Shown here: piece after piece, positions 53,241 through 61,775 of the stretch
How positions within the stretch are numbered: position 1 is the stretch's first letter
Layout: every line of letters begins with the position of its first letter
NCBI GenBank assembly: GCA_035504175.1
Contig: DATJSJ010000231.1
Location: 21,472 to 85,471 of the forward strand
Length of the DNA: 64,000 nucleotides
Reading direction: 5' to 3'
Source of the DNA: DATJSJ01 sp035504175
Lineage (GTDB): Bacteria; Pseudomonadota; Alphaproteobacteria; Acetobacterales; Acetobacteraceae
Notes under the pieces: generated by a model
Databases searched by the model: none
Told to the model about the DNA's origin: nothing
Seen by the model: only the letters and a program-made list of their open reading frames with translations
Made by a program: the position numbers and the translations under genes

Positions 53241-54206
53241 ATGGCGCCGGGCCGGCCGCCGCGCATCGCGCTGGCGATCGATGATCTCGACTGGCACGCG
53301 CGGAGCCTGCTGCGCGCCTTCGCCGCTGCGGGGGCGCCGGCGACCGCGCTGCGCCTCGGCGACTGCGCCTTCGACACCACGGCGCCGGACGGGCTGCGCC
53401 TGCCAGGGTTCGAGGCGCTGCCGGACGCCGTGCTGGTGCGCGCGATCAGCGGCGGGACTTTCGAGGAAGTGACGCGGCGGCTCGGCATCCTGCACGCGCT
53501 GCGCGAGCGCGGCGTGCCGGTCTGGAACGACGCGCGCGCGATCGAGCGCTGCGTCGACAAGTCGATGACCAGTTTCCTGCTCGCCGCCGCCGGCCTGCCG
53601 ACGCCGCCGACCTGGGCGGTGGAGGGTCGGGAGGCGGCGGCGGCGCTGGTCGCGCGCGAGGCCGCCGTCGGGCCGCTGGTGCTGAAGCCGCTGTTCGGTG
53701 GCCAGGGCCGCGGGCTGCGGCTGATCGAGGCGCCGGAGGCGCTGCCGCAGGCCGCGGAGGTCGGTGGCATCTATTACCTGCAGCGCTTCGTCCCGACCGG
53801 GGTGGCGACGGGTTTCGCCGATCACCGCGTGTTCGTCTGCGATGGGGTGGCGATCGCCGGCATGACGCGGCGCGCGGAAACCTGGATCACCAATATCCGT
53901 CGCGGTGGCACGCCGGAGACGCTGCAGCCCGACCCGGAGCTGGAAGGCCTCGCTGTGCGGGCCGCGGCCTGCGTCGGCGCCGACTATGCCGGGGTCGATC
54001 TGCTGCGCGACCGTGACGGGCGCGCCCTGGTGCTGGAGGTGAACAGCATGCCGGGCTGGCGCGGATTGCAGCGCGTGACGCCGGATCGTGTCGCCGCGCG
54101 GATCGCGGGCGCGCTGCTCCGCCGGCTCGACCGGGAAAGTGCTTACCCTGCCGAGCCGGTCCGGTCGGGCCGCCTGTTTGCGGGCCATGACGCGGGTGCG
54201 TCGTGA
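53241..54206 (+). CDS. RimK-family ATP-grasp ligase (MptN-like)
   Basis: Predicted 321 residues. The RimK pattern is clear: VWNDARAIERCVDKSMTSFL, VLKPLFGGQGRGLRLIE, YYLQRFVP, RVFVCDGVAIAGMTRR and YAGVDLLRDRDGRALVLEVNSMPGW (in parts). MptN adds glutamate to tetrahydrosarcinapterin in archaea; here it may add glutamate to H4MPT or methanofuran. The start ATG 53241 is 9 bases after mch. Substrate not provable from sequence. Confidence 0.83.
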   Translation: MAPGRPPRIALAIDDLDWHARSLLRAFAAAGAPATALRLGDCAFDTTAPDGLRLPGFEALPDAVLVRAISGGTFEEVTRRLGILHALRERGVPVWNDARAIERCVDKSMTSFLLAAAGLPTPPTWAVEGREAAAALVAREAAVGPLVLKPLFGGQGRGLRLIEAPEALPQAAEVGGIYYLQRFVPTGVATGFADHRVFVCDGVAIAGMTRRAETWITNIRRGGTPETLQPDPELEGLAVRAAACVGADYAGVDLLRDRDGRALVLEVNSMPGWRGLQRVTPDRVAARIAGALLRRLDRESAYPAEPVRSGRLFAGHDAGAS

Positions 54207-54231
54207 CGCCGCCGGCGGCGATCACGATCTG

Positions 54232-54259
54232 ACATGACCGGCGACACATGACTGGCGAC
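54232..54259 (+). repeat. 14-base tandem duplication at a start codon
   Basis: ACATGACCGGCGAC and ACATGACTGGCGAC stand head to tail (54232-54245, 54246-54259). Each holds an ATG. The first (54234) opens a five-codon frame whose TGA overlaps the ATG of the citG-like gene as ATGA. Confidence 0.7.
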
Positions 54260-55120
54260 GCGCCCGGCGGCGATAGCGCGGCGATCGCCCGCGCCTTCCT
54301 CGCTGCCTGCGTCGCGGAGCTGGAGGCGCCGAAACCGGGCAACGTGCATGTGCTCGCCGACGGGCACCGCATGACGGTCGCGGATTTCCGCCGCAGCGCC
54401 GAAGCGGCCGCGCCCGCCTTGTGTCGTCGCGGCGCGCCGCTCGGCCGCCGCATTCTCGATGCGGTGGCGGCGACGCGGGCGGCGGTGGGGCAGAACACCA
54501 ATCTCGGCATCGTCCTGCTCGCCGCACCGCTGGCGATCGCGGCGGAGCGTGCCGAGGGTGCCGGCCCGGAGGCGTTGCGCCACGCTCTCCGGAGCGTACT
54601 GCAGGCCGCCGATCTCGCCGATGCGGCGACGCTGTTCGAGGCGATCCGGCTGGCGGCGCCCGGCGGGCTCGGGGAGGCGCCGCGGCACGACGTGCGCGAC
54701 GCGCCGACCGTGCCGCCGCTCGCCGCCATGGCGGTGGCGGCCGGGCGTGACCTGATCGCTCGGCAATGGACGACGGGCTTCGCCGCGGTGTTCGGGCTCG
54801 GGCTGCGCACGCTCGAGGTGGCTCGGGGGCGCTGGGACGAGGCGCGTTGGGCGACTCTCGCCGTCTATCTCCGCTTCCTCGCCGCCTTTCCGGACAGCCA
54901 TGTGCGGCGCCGGCATGGCCGGGCGGTTGCTGCGGCCCTGGGGCGGGAGGCGCGGAGGATGGAGCTTCGGCTGCGCGAAAGTCCGGACCCGGTCACGCTG
55001 CTGCCGGAGCTTCTCGCCTGGGACGCGGCGCTGAAGCGGCGCGGCCTCAATCCGGGCACCAGCGCCGATCTGACCGTTGCGACCCTGTTTGCCGCGGGGC
55101 TGGTTCATTCCGCGGGGTGA
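54248..55120 (+). CDS. CitG-like triphosphoribosyl-dephospho-CoA synthase family protein
   Basis: Predicted 290 residues, mostly helical. EAPKPGNVHVLADGHRMTVADF near the start (in two parts), GQNTNLGIVLLAAPL and LNPGTSADLTVATLFAAGLV at the end match the CitG/MdcB family. No citrate or malonate lyase genes are present; in bacterial H4MPT clusters a CitG-like gene is a regular member and probably acts in cofactor synthesis, possibly ribosyl or phosphoribosyl chemistry. Its ATG is in the second copy of a 14-base duplication. fae follows after 128 bases. Confidence 0.8.
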   Translation: MTGDAPGGDSAAIARAFLAACVAELEAPKPGNVHVLADGHRMTVADFRRSAEAAAPALCRRGAPLGRRILDAVAATRAAVGQNTNLGIVLLAAPLAIAAERAEGAGPEALRHALRSVLQAADLADAATLFEAIRLAAPGGLGEAPRHDVRDAPTVPPLAAMAVAAGRDLIARQWTTGFAAVFGLGLRTLEVARGRWDEARWATLAVYLRFLAAFPDSHVRRRHGRAVAAALGREARRMELRLRESPDPVTLLPELLAWDAALKRRGLNPGTSADLTVATLFAAGLVHSAG

Positions 55121-55248
55121 TCTTGCGGAGGCGCGGCGATGATGGTTGAGTCTCCCGGCCGGGCGGATCGTCCTGCGCGGACCATGGCGTGCGTGGATCG
55201 CATCGCCGTGAGGCAAGGTTCATTCGACAAAGCGAGCGGGGAAGCGCG

Positions 55249-55755
55249 ATGGCAACCATCAATAAAGTCTGCGTGGGCGAGTCGCTGGTGGGCGAGGGCA
55301 ACGAGGTTGCGCATGTCGACCTGATCATGGGTCCGCGCGGCAGCGCCGCCGAGACCGCGTTCTGCAACGCGCTGACCAACAACAAGGACGGCTTCACCAC
55401 GCTGCTGGCCGTGGTTGCCCCGAACCTGCTGTGCAAGCCGAACACCGTGCTGTTCAACAAGGTCACGATCAAGGGCGCGAAGCAGGCGGTGCAGATGTTC
55501 GGCCCGGCGCAGCACGCCGTTGCCAAGGCCGTCGCCGACAGCGTTGCCGAGGGCGTGATCCCGGAGAGCGAAGCCGACGACCTGTTCATCTGCGTCGGCG
55601 TGTTCATCCACTGGGAAGCCGCGGACGACGCGAAAATCCAGCAGTACAACTATCAGGCCACCAAGGAGTCGATCGCCCGTGCGGTGCGCGGCGAGCCGAA
55701 GGCCTCCGAGGTCGTGCAGAAGCGTGACCAGGTGAAGCACCCCTTCGCCGCCTGA
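55249..55755 (+). CDS. fae: Formaldehyde-activating enzyme
   Basis: Predicted 168 residues, full length. [20 protein letters not shown] (with the catalytic His in AHVD), [40 protein letters not shown] and [18 protein letters not shown] are near-identical to Fae. It condenses formaldehyde with H4MPT to methylene-H4MPT. GGGGAAG precedes ATG 55249. Its codons use clearly fewer rare triplets than neighbours, consistent with high expression. It closes the plus-strand operon. Confidence 0.96.
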   Translation: MATINKVCVGESLVGEGNEVAHVDLIMGPRGSAAETAFCNALTNNKDGFTTLLAVVAPNLLCKPNTVLFNKVTIKGAKQAVQMFGPAQHAVAKAVADSVAEGVIPESEADDLFICVGVFIHWEAADDAKIQQYNYQATKESIARAVRGEPKASEVVQKRDQVKHPFAA

Positions 55756-55852
55756 TCCGCGCGCCCTTCGCGGCGCATCTTGCTTTCATCGAGCCGCCCG
55801 GCCCCCGAGGCTGGGCGGCATCGTGTTTCTGGAGCCCGGCGGGCGGCTTCTC

Positions 55853-56572
55853 TCAGCCTGCCTGCGCCATCGGCGGGCGCGCGTATTGGCGCAGCCAGGC
55901 GGCGGAGAGCTCGCCATTGTGCAGCGCGGTTGCTACCAGCGCCCCGGCGACTCCGGCCGCCGCCAGTGCGCGCAGATCGGTCTCATCCCGCACGCCGCCC
56001 GCCGCGTAGACCCGGCTGCGCGTCGCCCGCCGCACGATCTGGGCCGCCCGCGCCACGTCCGGTCCGCGCGCCATGCCGACCCGCGCCAGCGTCATCACGA
56101 TCACCCGCGACGGCCACAGATCGGGATCTGCCAGCAATTCCGCGGGGCCGAGAAAATCGTTGCCGCGGAAATCGAGCGACAGCAGCAGCCGCTCGTCCGC
56201 GCGCAGCGCAGCCAGCAAATCGGGCGACGCCTGCGACTCGCTGCCGATCACCACGGCGCCGGTATGGTCCGCGAGGAATGCCTGCGCAGCCCCAGCATCC
56301 GCGATCCCGGCGTCGATCCATGGCGTGATGCCGGGACGGGTGCGGAACAGATCGTCCAGCAAGACGGCGTGGTCGCCGCGCCGCTCGATCGCGTCGAGAT
56401 CGGCGACGTAGACATGGCCGAAGCGGAACAGGCGCAGCAGGCCATCCAGCACCGCGGCCGGCTCGCTCGATCCGGCCAGAGGGGTAGTGATCGGCGCATA
56501 GGCCTCGCGCCGGCCGCCGGTCGCGTGAACCACCTGGCCGGATTTGAGATCGAGTACGGGGACCACGTCCAT
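55853..56572 (-). CDS. HisA/HisF-related TIM-barrel protein of the H4MPT island
   Basis: Predicted 239 residues. It resembles phosphoribosylformimino-AICAR isomerase: VVPVLDLKSGQVVHATGGRR at the start (catalytic Asp in VLDLKSG), YVADLDAIERRG, TPWIDAGI and VYAAGGVRDETDLRAL. It is divergent from true HisA and sits next to fae, as in other H4MPT gene sets, so a role in H4MPT or methanofuran synthesis is likely; the reaction is not known to me. It converges on fae across about 100 bases. Confidence 0.8.
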   Translation of the reverse strand: MDVVPVLDLKSGQVVHATGGRREAYAPITTPLAGSSEPAAVLDGLLRLFRFGHVYVADLDAIERRGDHAVLLDDLFRTRPGITPWIDAGIADAGAAQAFLADHTGAVVIGSESQASPDLLAALRADERLLLSLDFRGNDFLGPAELLADPDLWPSRVIVMTLARVGMARGPDVARAAQIVRRATRSRVYAAGGVRDETDLRALAAAGVAGALVATALHNGELSAAWLRQYARPPMAQAG

Positions 56573-56760
56573 GGACGCAATCCTCGGCGGCGAGGCGCGG
56601 AGGTCAAGTCGTGACGGCCACCGCGTGACCGTTGGCTTGCGCCGATCGACCCGTGACGCGGTTCGCTCGCGGCGATCGGGCGGAGGCTTGCGATCCGTGG
56701 CCCTGGCGGGCGGGCGCCTTGGGCCTGACCGGATCGCGTTCTGCCGTGTCGGAGCTGCCG

Positions 56761-58833
56761 TCAGATCAGAAGGGACAGGCCGACATTGATCGAAGCGCCG
56801 GAGGTGGCCGGAAGCGATGAGGACGACGTGCTGCCGCCGCCCAGGATGGAGAGAATCGTCTGGCCGGGATCGGGGGCATCGCCGAACAAGCTCACCGCGC
56901 TGCCCGGATCGGGCGTGGAGCTCTGGTTGATCTGCACCAGCGTCAGGTAGCGTTCGGCCGACTGCGTCACATACTTGGCGTTCTGAAAGTCCGAGAGCTT
57001 TACGTCCTTCGTCAGAATGCGCACCTGCTGGTCATAATTGAGCAGACCGAACTGCTGCGGCAGCCCGAGATTGGCGGTGACGACGGACAAAAGTGTCGGA
57101 TCGGACATGAGCTGCTGAATGGTCGTCACCGAGCCGATGTTCCGCGTGAAATACAAGGCCTGCTGCATGCCGTCGATCTGCTGGCCTTCGTTCTTCTCGA
57201 ACTGGCTGGTCTCGTACTGATTGACGATCGACTGCAGGTTCTGGGCGTCGCTGAGCGCGGGCGTCGTCGTGCTGGTGACCCCGGCAGTGACCGTCAGCCG
57301 GTCGCCGGTGGCGACGGCCGCCTGCGCGTTGCCGGTGAGGGTGACGTCGCCGAGGCCGTCGACCGACTTCACCGTCCCGATCACCGTCGAGCCGTCCATG
57401 ATCACCTGCCCGGCCTGCAATCCGGTGGCGGCGCTGCCGAGCGAGAGCATGTTGCCGCTGGTGGTCGTGGCACCGGTGGCGGTCATGGCGATGCCGACGT
57501 TGCTCATGCTGACACCCGGTGCGACGGCGATCGTGTCCCCGATCGCGACCGGCACCTGGGCATTCGCGGTCAAGGTCACGTTGCCCCAAGGATCGATCGA
57601 CTGGATCGTGCCGACGATCTGCGAGCCGTCCCGCAGCACCTGCCCGGCGACCAGCCCTGCGGCTGCGCTCCCGAGGGAGACCACGTTCTGCGACGTGGTT
57701 GTCGCCGCCATCGCCGTGGCCTGCACGCTGGTGCCGGCGGTGACGGTGAGTGCATCGCCGATCGCGATCGATGCCATCGCATTGCCGGTCAGCGTCACGT
57801 TGCCGCTGGCATCGACCGACTGGATCTGTCCGATGACCGTCGTGCCATCCATGAGGGTTTCGCCGGCCTTCAGCCCCGCCGCCCCCGCGCCCAGCGCGAC
57901 CATGGAGGAGGAGGTCGACGTCGCCTGCGTCGCCGTGGTGGCATAGGCCGTGATGCCGGTCTTATCGAGCGTCGTATCGCTCGTCGCGATGCCGTCGATG
58001 ATGCTGATCGAGCCATCGGCATTCTGCTGCGCGTCGAAGCCGGCGGCCTGCATCGCGCCGACCAGGCTCCCCACCTGGCTGCCGACCTGGCCGGCCGTCG
58101 TGCCGGCCGTCACGGGCACGCTGACGACATTGACCTCGCTGGTCACGTTGCCGCTGGAATCGGTGGCGAGCGCCAGGGAATAGACCTTGCTGCCGTCGCT
58201 CTGGGTCGTGACGGTGACCGAAGGGGATCCGGCCGATCCCGAGACCGAGCCGTCCGGATTGATGGAATAGCTGGCGCCGCCGCCCGCTGCCGAATCAAGC
58301 GCGCTCAGGATGCTGCCCTGGGCGGAGCCGTCATTGAGCACGAACTGCCACTGCTTGCCGATATTGCTGCTGGTTTGGTCCGCGGCGGATTCGGCATAGG
58401 CCGCGTTCTGCAGGGTGAAGGTGGAGGCCGCGTCGCCGCCGGTGACGAGCGACAGGTTCTGGGGATTGCCGAGAGCGAGATCGACCGTGCTGCGGGCTGT
58501 CGTCGCCTTCACGAAGTGCAGGTAGTTGGTGTTGGCGGTCTGCTGCACCAGCGAGCTGGAGGAGGTCGGGTCCTGGGTCAGGAGGTCCTTGAGGATGCCG
58601 GTCGCGCCGATATCCGATCCCATGTTGAAGGCACCGAGGAGCACCTGCAGCGACTGGTAGCTCTTGAGCAACTGGCTCGAGGAGGTGATGGTCGGTGCCT
58701 GCTTCAGGAAGGCCTTGACCTGGCTCTGCGTCTGGGGGTCCGCCTTCATCCCCTTGGTCACGTAGGACTGCTCGTCCTTGGTGATCGCGAGATACATTGG
58801 TATGGCCAAAGGTCCGCCGACCGTGCCACTCAT
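56761..58833 (-). CDS. DUF1217 (flagellar-type) protein with an inserted triple repeat
   Basis: Predicted 690 residues. The ends belong to the DUF1217 family: MYLAITKDEQSYVTKGMKAD and LKSYQSLQVLLGAFNMGSDIG at the N-side, and QALYFTRNIGSVTTIQQLMSDPTLL, LPQQFGLLNYDQQVRILTKDV at the C-side. Members are encoded with flagellar genes in alphaproteobacteria. A large Ser/Thr/Ala/Gly-rich insertion (about 165-525) has three tandem repeats (311-517) of the form SLGSAATGLQAGQVIMDGS. It has no signal peptide. It may be a filament- or hook-associated structural protein; that is inference. ATG 58833 is the likely start. Confidence 0.75.
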   Translation of the reverse strand: MSGTVGGPLAIPMYLAITKDEQSYVTKGMKADPQTQSQVKAFLKQAPTITSSSQLLKSYQSLQVLLGAFNMGSDIGATGILKDLLTQDPTSSSSLVQQTANTNYLHFVKATTARSTVDLALGNPQNLSLVTGGDAASTFTLQNAAYAESAADQTSSNIGKQWQFVLNDGSAQGSILSALDSAAGGGASYSINPDGSVSGSAGSPSVTVTTQSDGSKVYSLALATDSSGNVTSEVNVVSVPVTAGTTAGQVGSQVGSLVGAMQAAGFDAQQNADGSISIIDGIATSDTTLDKTGITAYATTATQATSTSSSMVALGAGAAGLKAGETLMDGTTVIGQIQSVDASGNVTLTGNAMASIAIGDALTVTAGTSVQATAMAATTTSQNVVSLGSAAAGLVAGQVLRDGSQIVGTIQSIDPWGNVTLTANAQVPVAIGDTIAVAPGVSMSNVGIAMTATGATTTSGNMLSLGSAATGLQAGQVIMDGSTVIGTVKSVDGLGDVTLTGNAQAAVATGDRLTVTAGVTSTTTPALSDAQNLQSIVNQYETSQFEKNEGQQIDGMQQALYFTRNIGSVTTIQQLMSDPTLLSVVTANLGLPQQFGLLNYDQQVRILTKDVKLSDFQNAKYVTQSAERYLTLVQINQSSTPDPGSAVSLFGDAPDPGQTILSILGGGSTSSSSLPATSGASINVGLSLLI
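57280..57903 (-). repeat. Three tandem protein repeats inside the DUF1217 gene
   Basis: Repeat 1 is at 57685-57903, repeat 2 at 57451-57684 and a shorter repeat 3 at 57280-57450. Start-to-start distances are 73 and 78 residues. Each contains ALG/SLG-x-A-A-x-GL-AG, DG-x-x-x-IG-x-I-x-S-x-D and GNVTLTGNA-like strands, suggesting a beta-rich unit. Confidence 0.75.
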
Positions 58834-59005
58834 CGGGGCCTGTCCTCGTCCGCGTGTGCCGGCCTTCAGCGAGGCGACGGCAAGCGGCACTATCCGGCCG
58901 GTGTCCTCACCGAACGGTAAACGGCGCCGTCGCTGCAGGAGCCGGCCGATACCGGGCGTGGCCGAGTTTGTGGGAGGGGAGAGGGACTGCGGGCGGGAGG
59001 AGTGC

Positions 59006-60055
59006 ATGCAATCGGTGATCGGCTGGGATATCGGCGGCGCCCATGTGAAGGCTGCCCGGATCGCGGAAGGCCGGGTGGTCGACGTGATCCAGCTTCCCTG
59101 TCCGCTCTGGCTCGGGGTCGATCGGCTGGCGGCTGCGCTGCGGGAAGCCAGCGCGCGGCTGGGGCCCGCCGAGCTGCATGCGGCCACCATGACCGGCGAG
59201 CTTGCGGATGCGTTCCCCGACCGCGCCACCGGCGTCGCCGGCATCGCGGCGGCGCTTACTGCGGCATTCGCGCCGGCGCGCCTCGCCCTGTATGGCGGCC
59301 GTGCCGGTTTCCTTGCCGCGGACCAGGCTGCGGCGCATGCGGCCGACATCGCCTCGGCGAACTGGCATGCGAGTGCCGCGCTCGCCGGCGGCCGTCTGCC
59401 CGACGCGCTGCTCGTGGATATCGGCTCGACCACGACCGACATCGTGCCGGTTGCCGGCGGCTGCCCGGCGCCCGCGGGCTACAGCGACCCTGAGCGCCTG
59501 TCCTGCGGCGAGCTTGTCTACACCGGGCTGGTGCGCAGCTTTCTCATGGCGATCGCGTCGCACGCGCCGGTCGGCGGGCGTTGGACGCCGCTCGTTTGCG
59601 AGCATTTCGCCACCACGGCCGATGTCTATCGGCTGCTGGGTGAACTCGCGCCCGAGGTCGACCAGATGCCGACTGCCGACGGGCGCGGCAAGTCCTTGCG
59701 CGCCTCGCGGGCGCGGCTCGCGCGCATGGTCGGGCGCGACGCCGCCGACGCGACGGAGGCGGAATGGCGCGACGTGGCTCGCTGGTTCGCCGAGCAGCAG
59801 CTTCGTCGCATCGAGGACGCTGTCATGCTGGTGCTATCGCGGGCGCGTCTGCCCGACGCGGCGCCGGTTCTCGGGGCGGGGATCGGCCGACATCTCGCGG
59901 CGCGTCTCGCCGCCCGGCTGCAGCGACCGTATCGGGATTTCACCGATTCCTGTCTCGATGGCGCGCCGTCGGTATGGGCAGGCCATTGTGCGCCGGCAAT
60001 CGCGGTAGCATTGCTCGCGGGTCGAGAAGCCTCCGCCCAGACCGGCGTTAGTTAG
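59006..60055 (+). CDS. mfnF: H4MPT-linked C1 pathway protein (hydantoinase/oxoprolinase-like, MfnF type)
   Basis: Predicted 349 residues. VIGWDIGGAHVKAARI at the start, MTGELADAFPDRATGVAGI, LLVDIGSTTTDIVPV and SCGELVYTGLVRS define the family known as the H4MPT-linked C1 transfer pathway protein; the archaeal relative MfnF joins the two halves of methanofuran. GGGAGGAG precedes ATG 59006. It points away from the DUF1217 gene and ends at a palindromic terminator. Its presence supports methanofuran synthesis in this organism. Confidence 0.88.
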   Translation: MQSVIGWDIGGAHVKAARIAEGRVVDVIQLPCPLWLGVDRLAAALREASARLGPAELHAATMTGELADAFPDRATGVAGIAAALTAAFAPARLALYGGRAGFLAADQAAAHAADIASANWHASAALAGGRLPDALLVDIGSTTTDIVPVAGGCPAPAGYSDPERLSCGELVYTGLVRSFLMAIASHAPVGGRWTPLVCEHFATTADVYRLLGELAPEVDQMPTADGRGKSLRASRARLARMVGRDAADATEAEWRDVARWFAEQQLRRIEDAVMLVLSRARLPDAAPVLGAGIGRHLAARLAARLQRPYRDFTDSCLDGAPSVWAGHCAPAIAVALLAGREASAQTGVS

Positions 60056-60061
60056 GGGGGT

Positions 60062-60102
60062 CTGGGGCCTCAGGCCCCAGCGGGTCCAGGGCGGAGCCCT
60101 GG
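60062..60102. terminator. Double palindrome at convergent ends (repeat family copy d)
   Basis: CTGGGGCC-TCA-GGCCCCAG (60062-60080) and CCAGGGC-GGA-GCCCTGG (60086-60102) lie between the convergent mfnF and betA genes and are followed by CCTTTCTTTCT on the plus strand. The layout repeats that of copy b. Confidence 0.7.
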
Positions 60103-60111
60103 CCTTTCTTT

Positions 60112-61773
60112 CTACCGCTGCGCCGTCTCCCAATCCGCCGCCCGGTAGAACGGCGCATTGCTCGGTGCCAGCATCGGCCGCCCGCGTACATGATCCGCCG
60201 CCTTCTCCGCCAGCATGATCGTCGGCGCGTTGAGATTGCCGGTCGTGATCTGCGGCATGATCGAGCTGTCCACCACGCGCAGCGCGTCGATTCCGATCAC
60301 CCGCGTTTGTGGATCGACCACCGCTGCCGGATGGTCGGCGCGTCCCATGCGGCAGGTGCCGGAGGGATGGTAGGCGCTTTCCACCTTGTCACGGATGAAA
60401 TCGTCGATCTGCGCGTCGGTCTGGACCGCCTCGCCGGGCTGGATCTCGTCGCCGCGGTAGGGATCGAAGGCCGCCTGCGCGAAGATTTCGCGCGTCAGGC
60501 GGACGCAGGCGCGCATCTCGGTCCAGTCGTCCGGGTGGCTCATGTAGTTGAAGAACACGCGCGGCTTGGCGGCCGGATCGGCCGAGGCGAGCCGCACATG
60601 GCCGCGGCTTTTCGAGCGCATCGGCCCGACATGCGCCTGGAAGCCGTGGCCGGTGGCAAGCGACTTGCCGTCATAGGTCACGGCGAGCGGTAGGAAGTGG
60701 TACTGGATGTCCGGCCACGGCACGCCAGGCCGGCTGCGGATGAAGCCGCAGCTCTCGAAATGGTTGGTGGCGCCGAGCCCGTCGTGGAACAGCAGCCAGC
60801 GCAGGCCGATCAGCGCCTTGGCGGCTGGGTTCATCGCCGAATAGAGCGTGACCGGCTTGGTGCTTGCGACCTGGAAATAGAATTCCAGGTGGTCCTGCAG
60901 ATTGGCGCCGACGCCGGGCAGCTCGTGCCGGACCGGGATGCCGTGCGCGGCGAGATGTTCGCCAGGCCCGATGCCCGACAGCATCAGCAATTGCGGCGAG
61001 TTGATCGGGCCGCCGGCGAGGATCACCTCGCGCCGCGCCCGCACGGTGCGTTCCGCTCCCTCCTGGCGATAGCGCACGCCGGTGGCGCGACGCCCGTCGA
61101 GCGTGACGGCCGTTGCCAGCGCGCGGGTGCGCACCGCGAGGTTCGGGCGTCGCATCGCCGGGCGCAGGTAGGCGTTGGCGGCACTCCAGCGGCGGCCGCG
61201 ATGGACGGTCATGTCCATGCGGCCGAATCCTTCCTGCTCGTAGCCGTTGATGTCCGCGGTCTCGGGATAGCCGGCCTGCCGTCCGGCTTCGATCCAGGCG
61301 CGGTAGAGCGGATTGCGCAGCGTGCCGTAGCTGGTGTGCAGCGGCCCGTCGGCGCCGCGATACGCGTCGCCACCTTCGGCGCGCGTCTCGGCGCGGCGGA
61401 AATACGGCAGCACATGGCGATAGCCCCAGCCGGCGGCGCCGAGGCTCTCCCAGGTCTCGAAATCCATCGCGTTGCCGCGCACGTAGACGAGGCCGTTGAT
61501 CGAGGACGAGCCGCCCAGCACCTTGCCGCGCGGCGTGTGCAGGCGCCGCCCGCCGAGATGCGGCTCCGGTTCCGTCTCGTAGAACCAGTTGTATTTCGCC
61601 ATGTTCATCGGGATCGAGAGCGCGCTCGGCATCTGGATCAGGATCGAGCGGTCGGAGCCACCGTATTCCAGCACCAGCACCGTACAGCGCGCATCCTCGG
61701 TCAGCCGGTGCGCGAGCACGCAGCCCGCCGAGCCGGCGCCGACGATGACGTAGTCGAATTCCTCCGCCGCCAT
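60112..61773 (-). CDS. betA: Choline dehydrogenase
   Basis: Predicted 553 residues of the GMC oxidoreductase family. FAD loop [17 protein letters not shown] (about 8-24), signature [19 protein letters not shown], second signature [18 protein letters not shown], and the active-site pair region [10 protein letters not shown] and [20 protein letters not shown]. It oxidises choline to betaine aldehyde at the membrane. Length matches E. coli BetA. It follows the betI-betB fusion by 2 bases, so they are co-transcribed. Confidence 0.9.
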   Translation of the reverse strand: MAAEEFDYVIVGAGSAGCVLAHRLTEDARCTVLVLEYGGSDRSILIQMPSALSIPMNMAKYNWFYETEPEPHLGGRRLHTPRGKVLGGSSSINGLVYVRGNAMDFETWESLGAAGWGYRHVLPYFRRAETRAEGGDAYRGADGPLHTSYGTLRNPLYRAWIEAGRQAGYPETADINGYEQEGFGRMDMTVHRGRRWSAANAYLRPAMRRPNLAVRTRALATAVTLDGRRATGVRYRQEGAERTVRARREVILAGGPINSPQLLMLSGIGPGEHLAAHGIPVRHELPGVGANLQDHLEFYFQVASTKPVTLYSAMNPAAKALIGLRWLLFHDGLGATNHFESCGFIRSRPGVPWPDIQYHFLPLAVTYDGKSLATGHGFQAHVGPMRSKSRGHVRLASADPAAKPRVFFNYMSHPDDWTEMRACVRLTREIFAQAAFDPYRGDEIQPGEAVQTDAQIDDFIRDKVESAYHPSGTCRMGRADHPAAVVDPQTRVIGIDALRVVDSSIMPQITTGNLNAPTIMLAEKAADHVRGRPMLAPSNAPFYRAADWETAQR

Positions 61774-61775
61774 GC

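Noticed and set aside
54248..55120. Citrate or malonate decarboxylase cofactor gene
   Set aside because: CitG family membership is clear, but no lyase or decarboxylase subunits are present and the context is H4MPT synthesis.
55853..56572. Histidine biosynthesis gene hisA
   Set aside because: HisA-like fold, but no other his genes and divergent motifs; location beside fae favours a C1 cofactor role.
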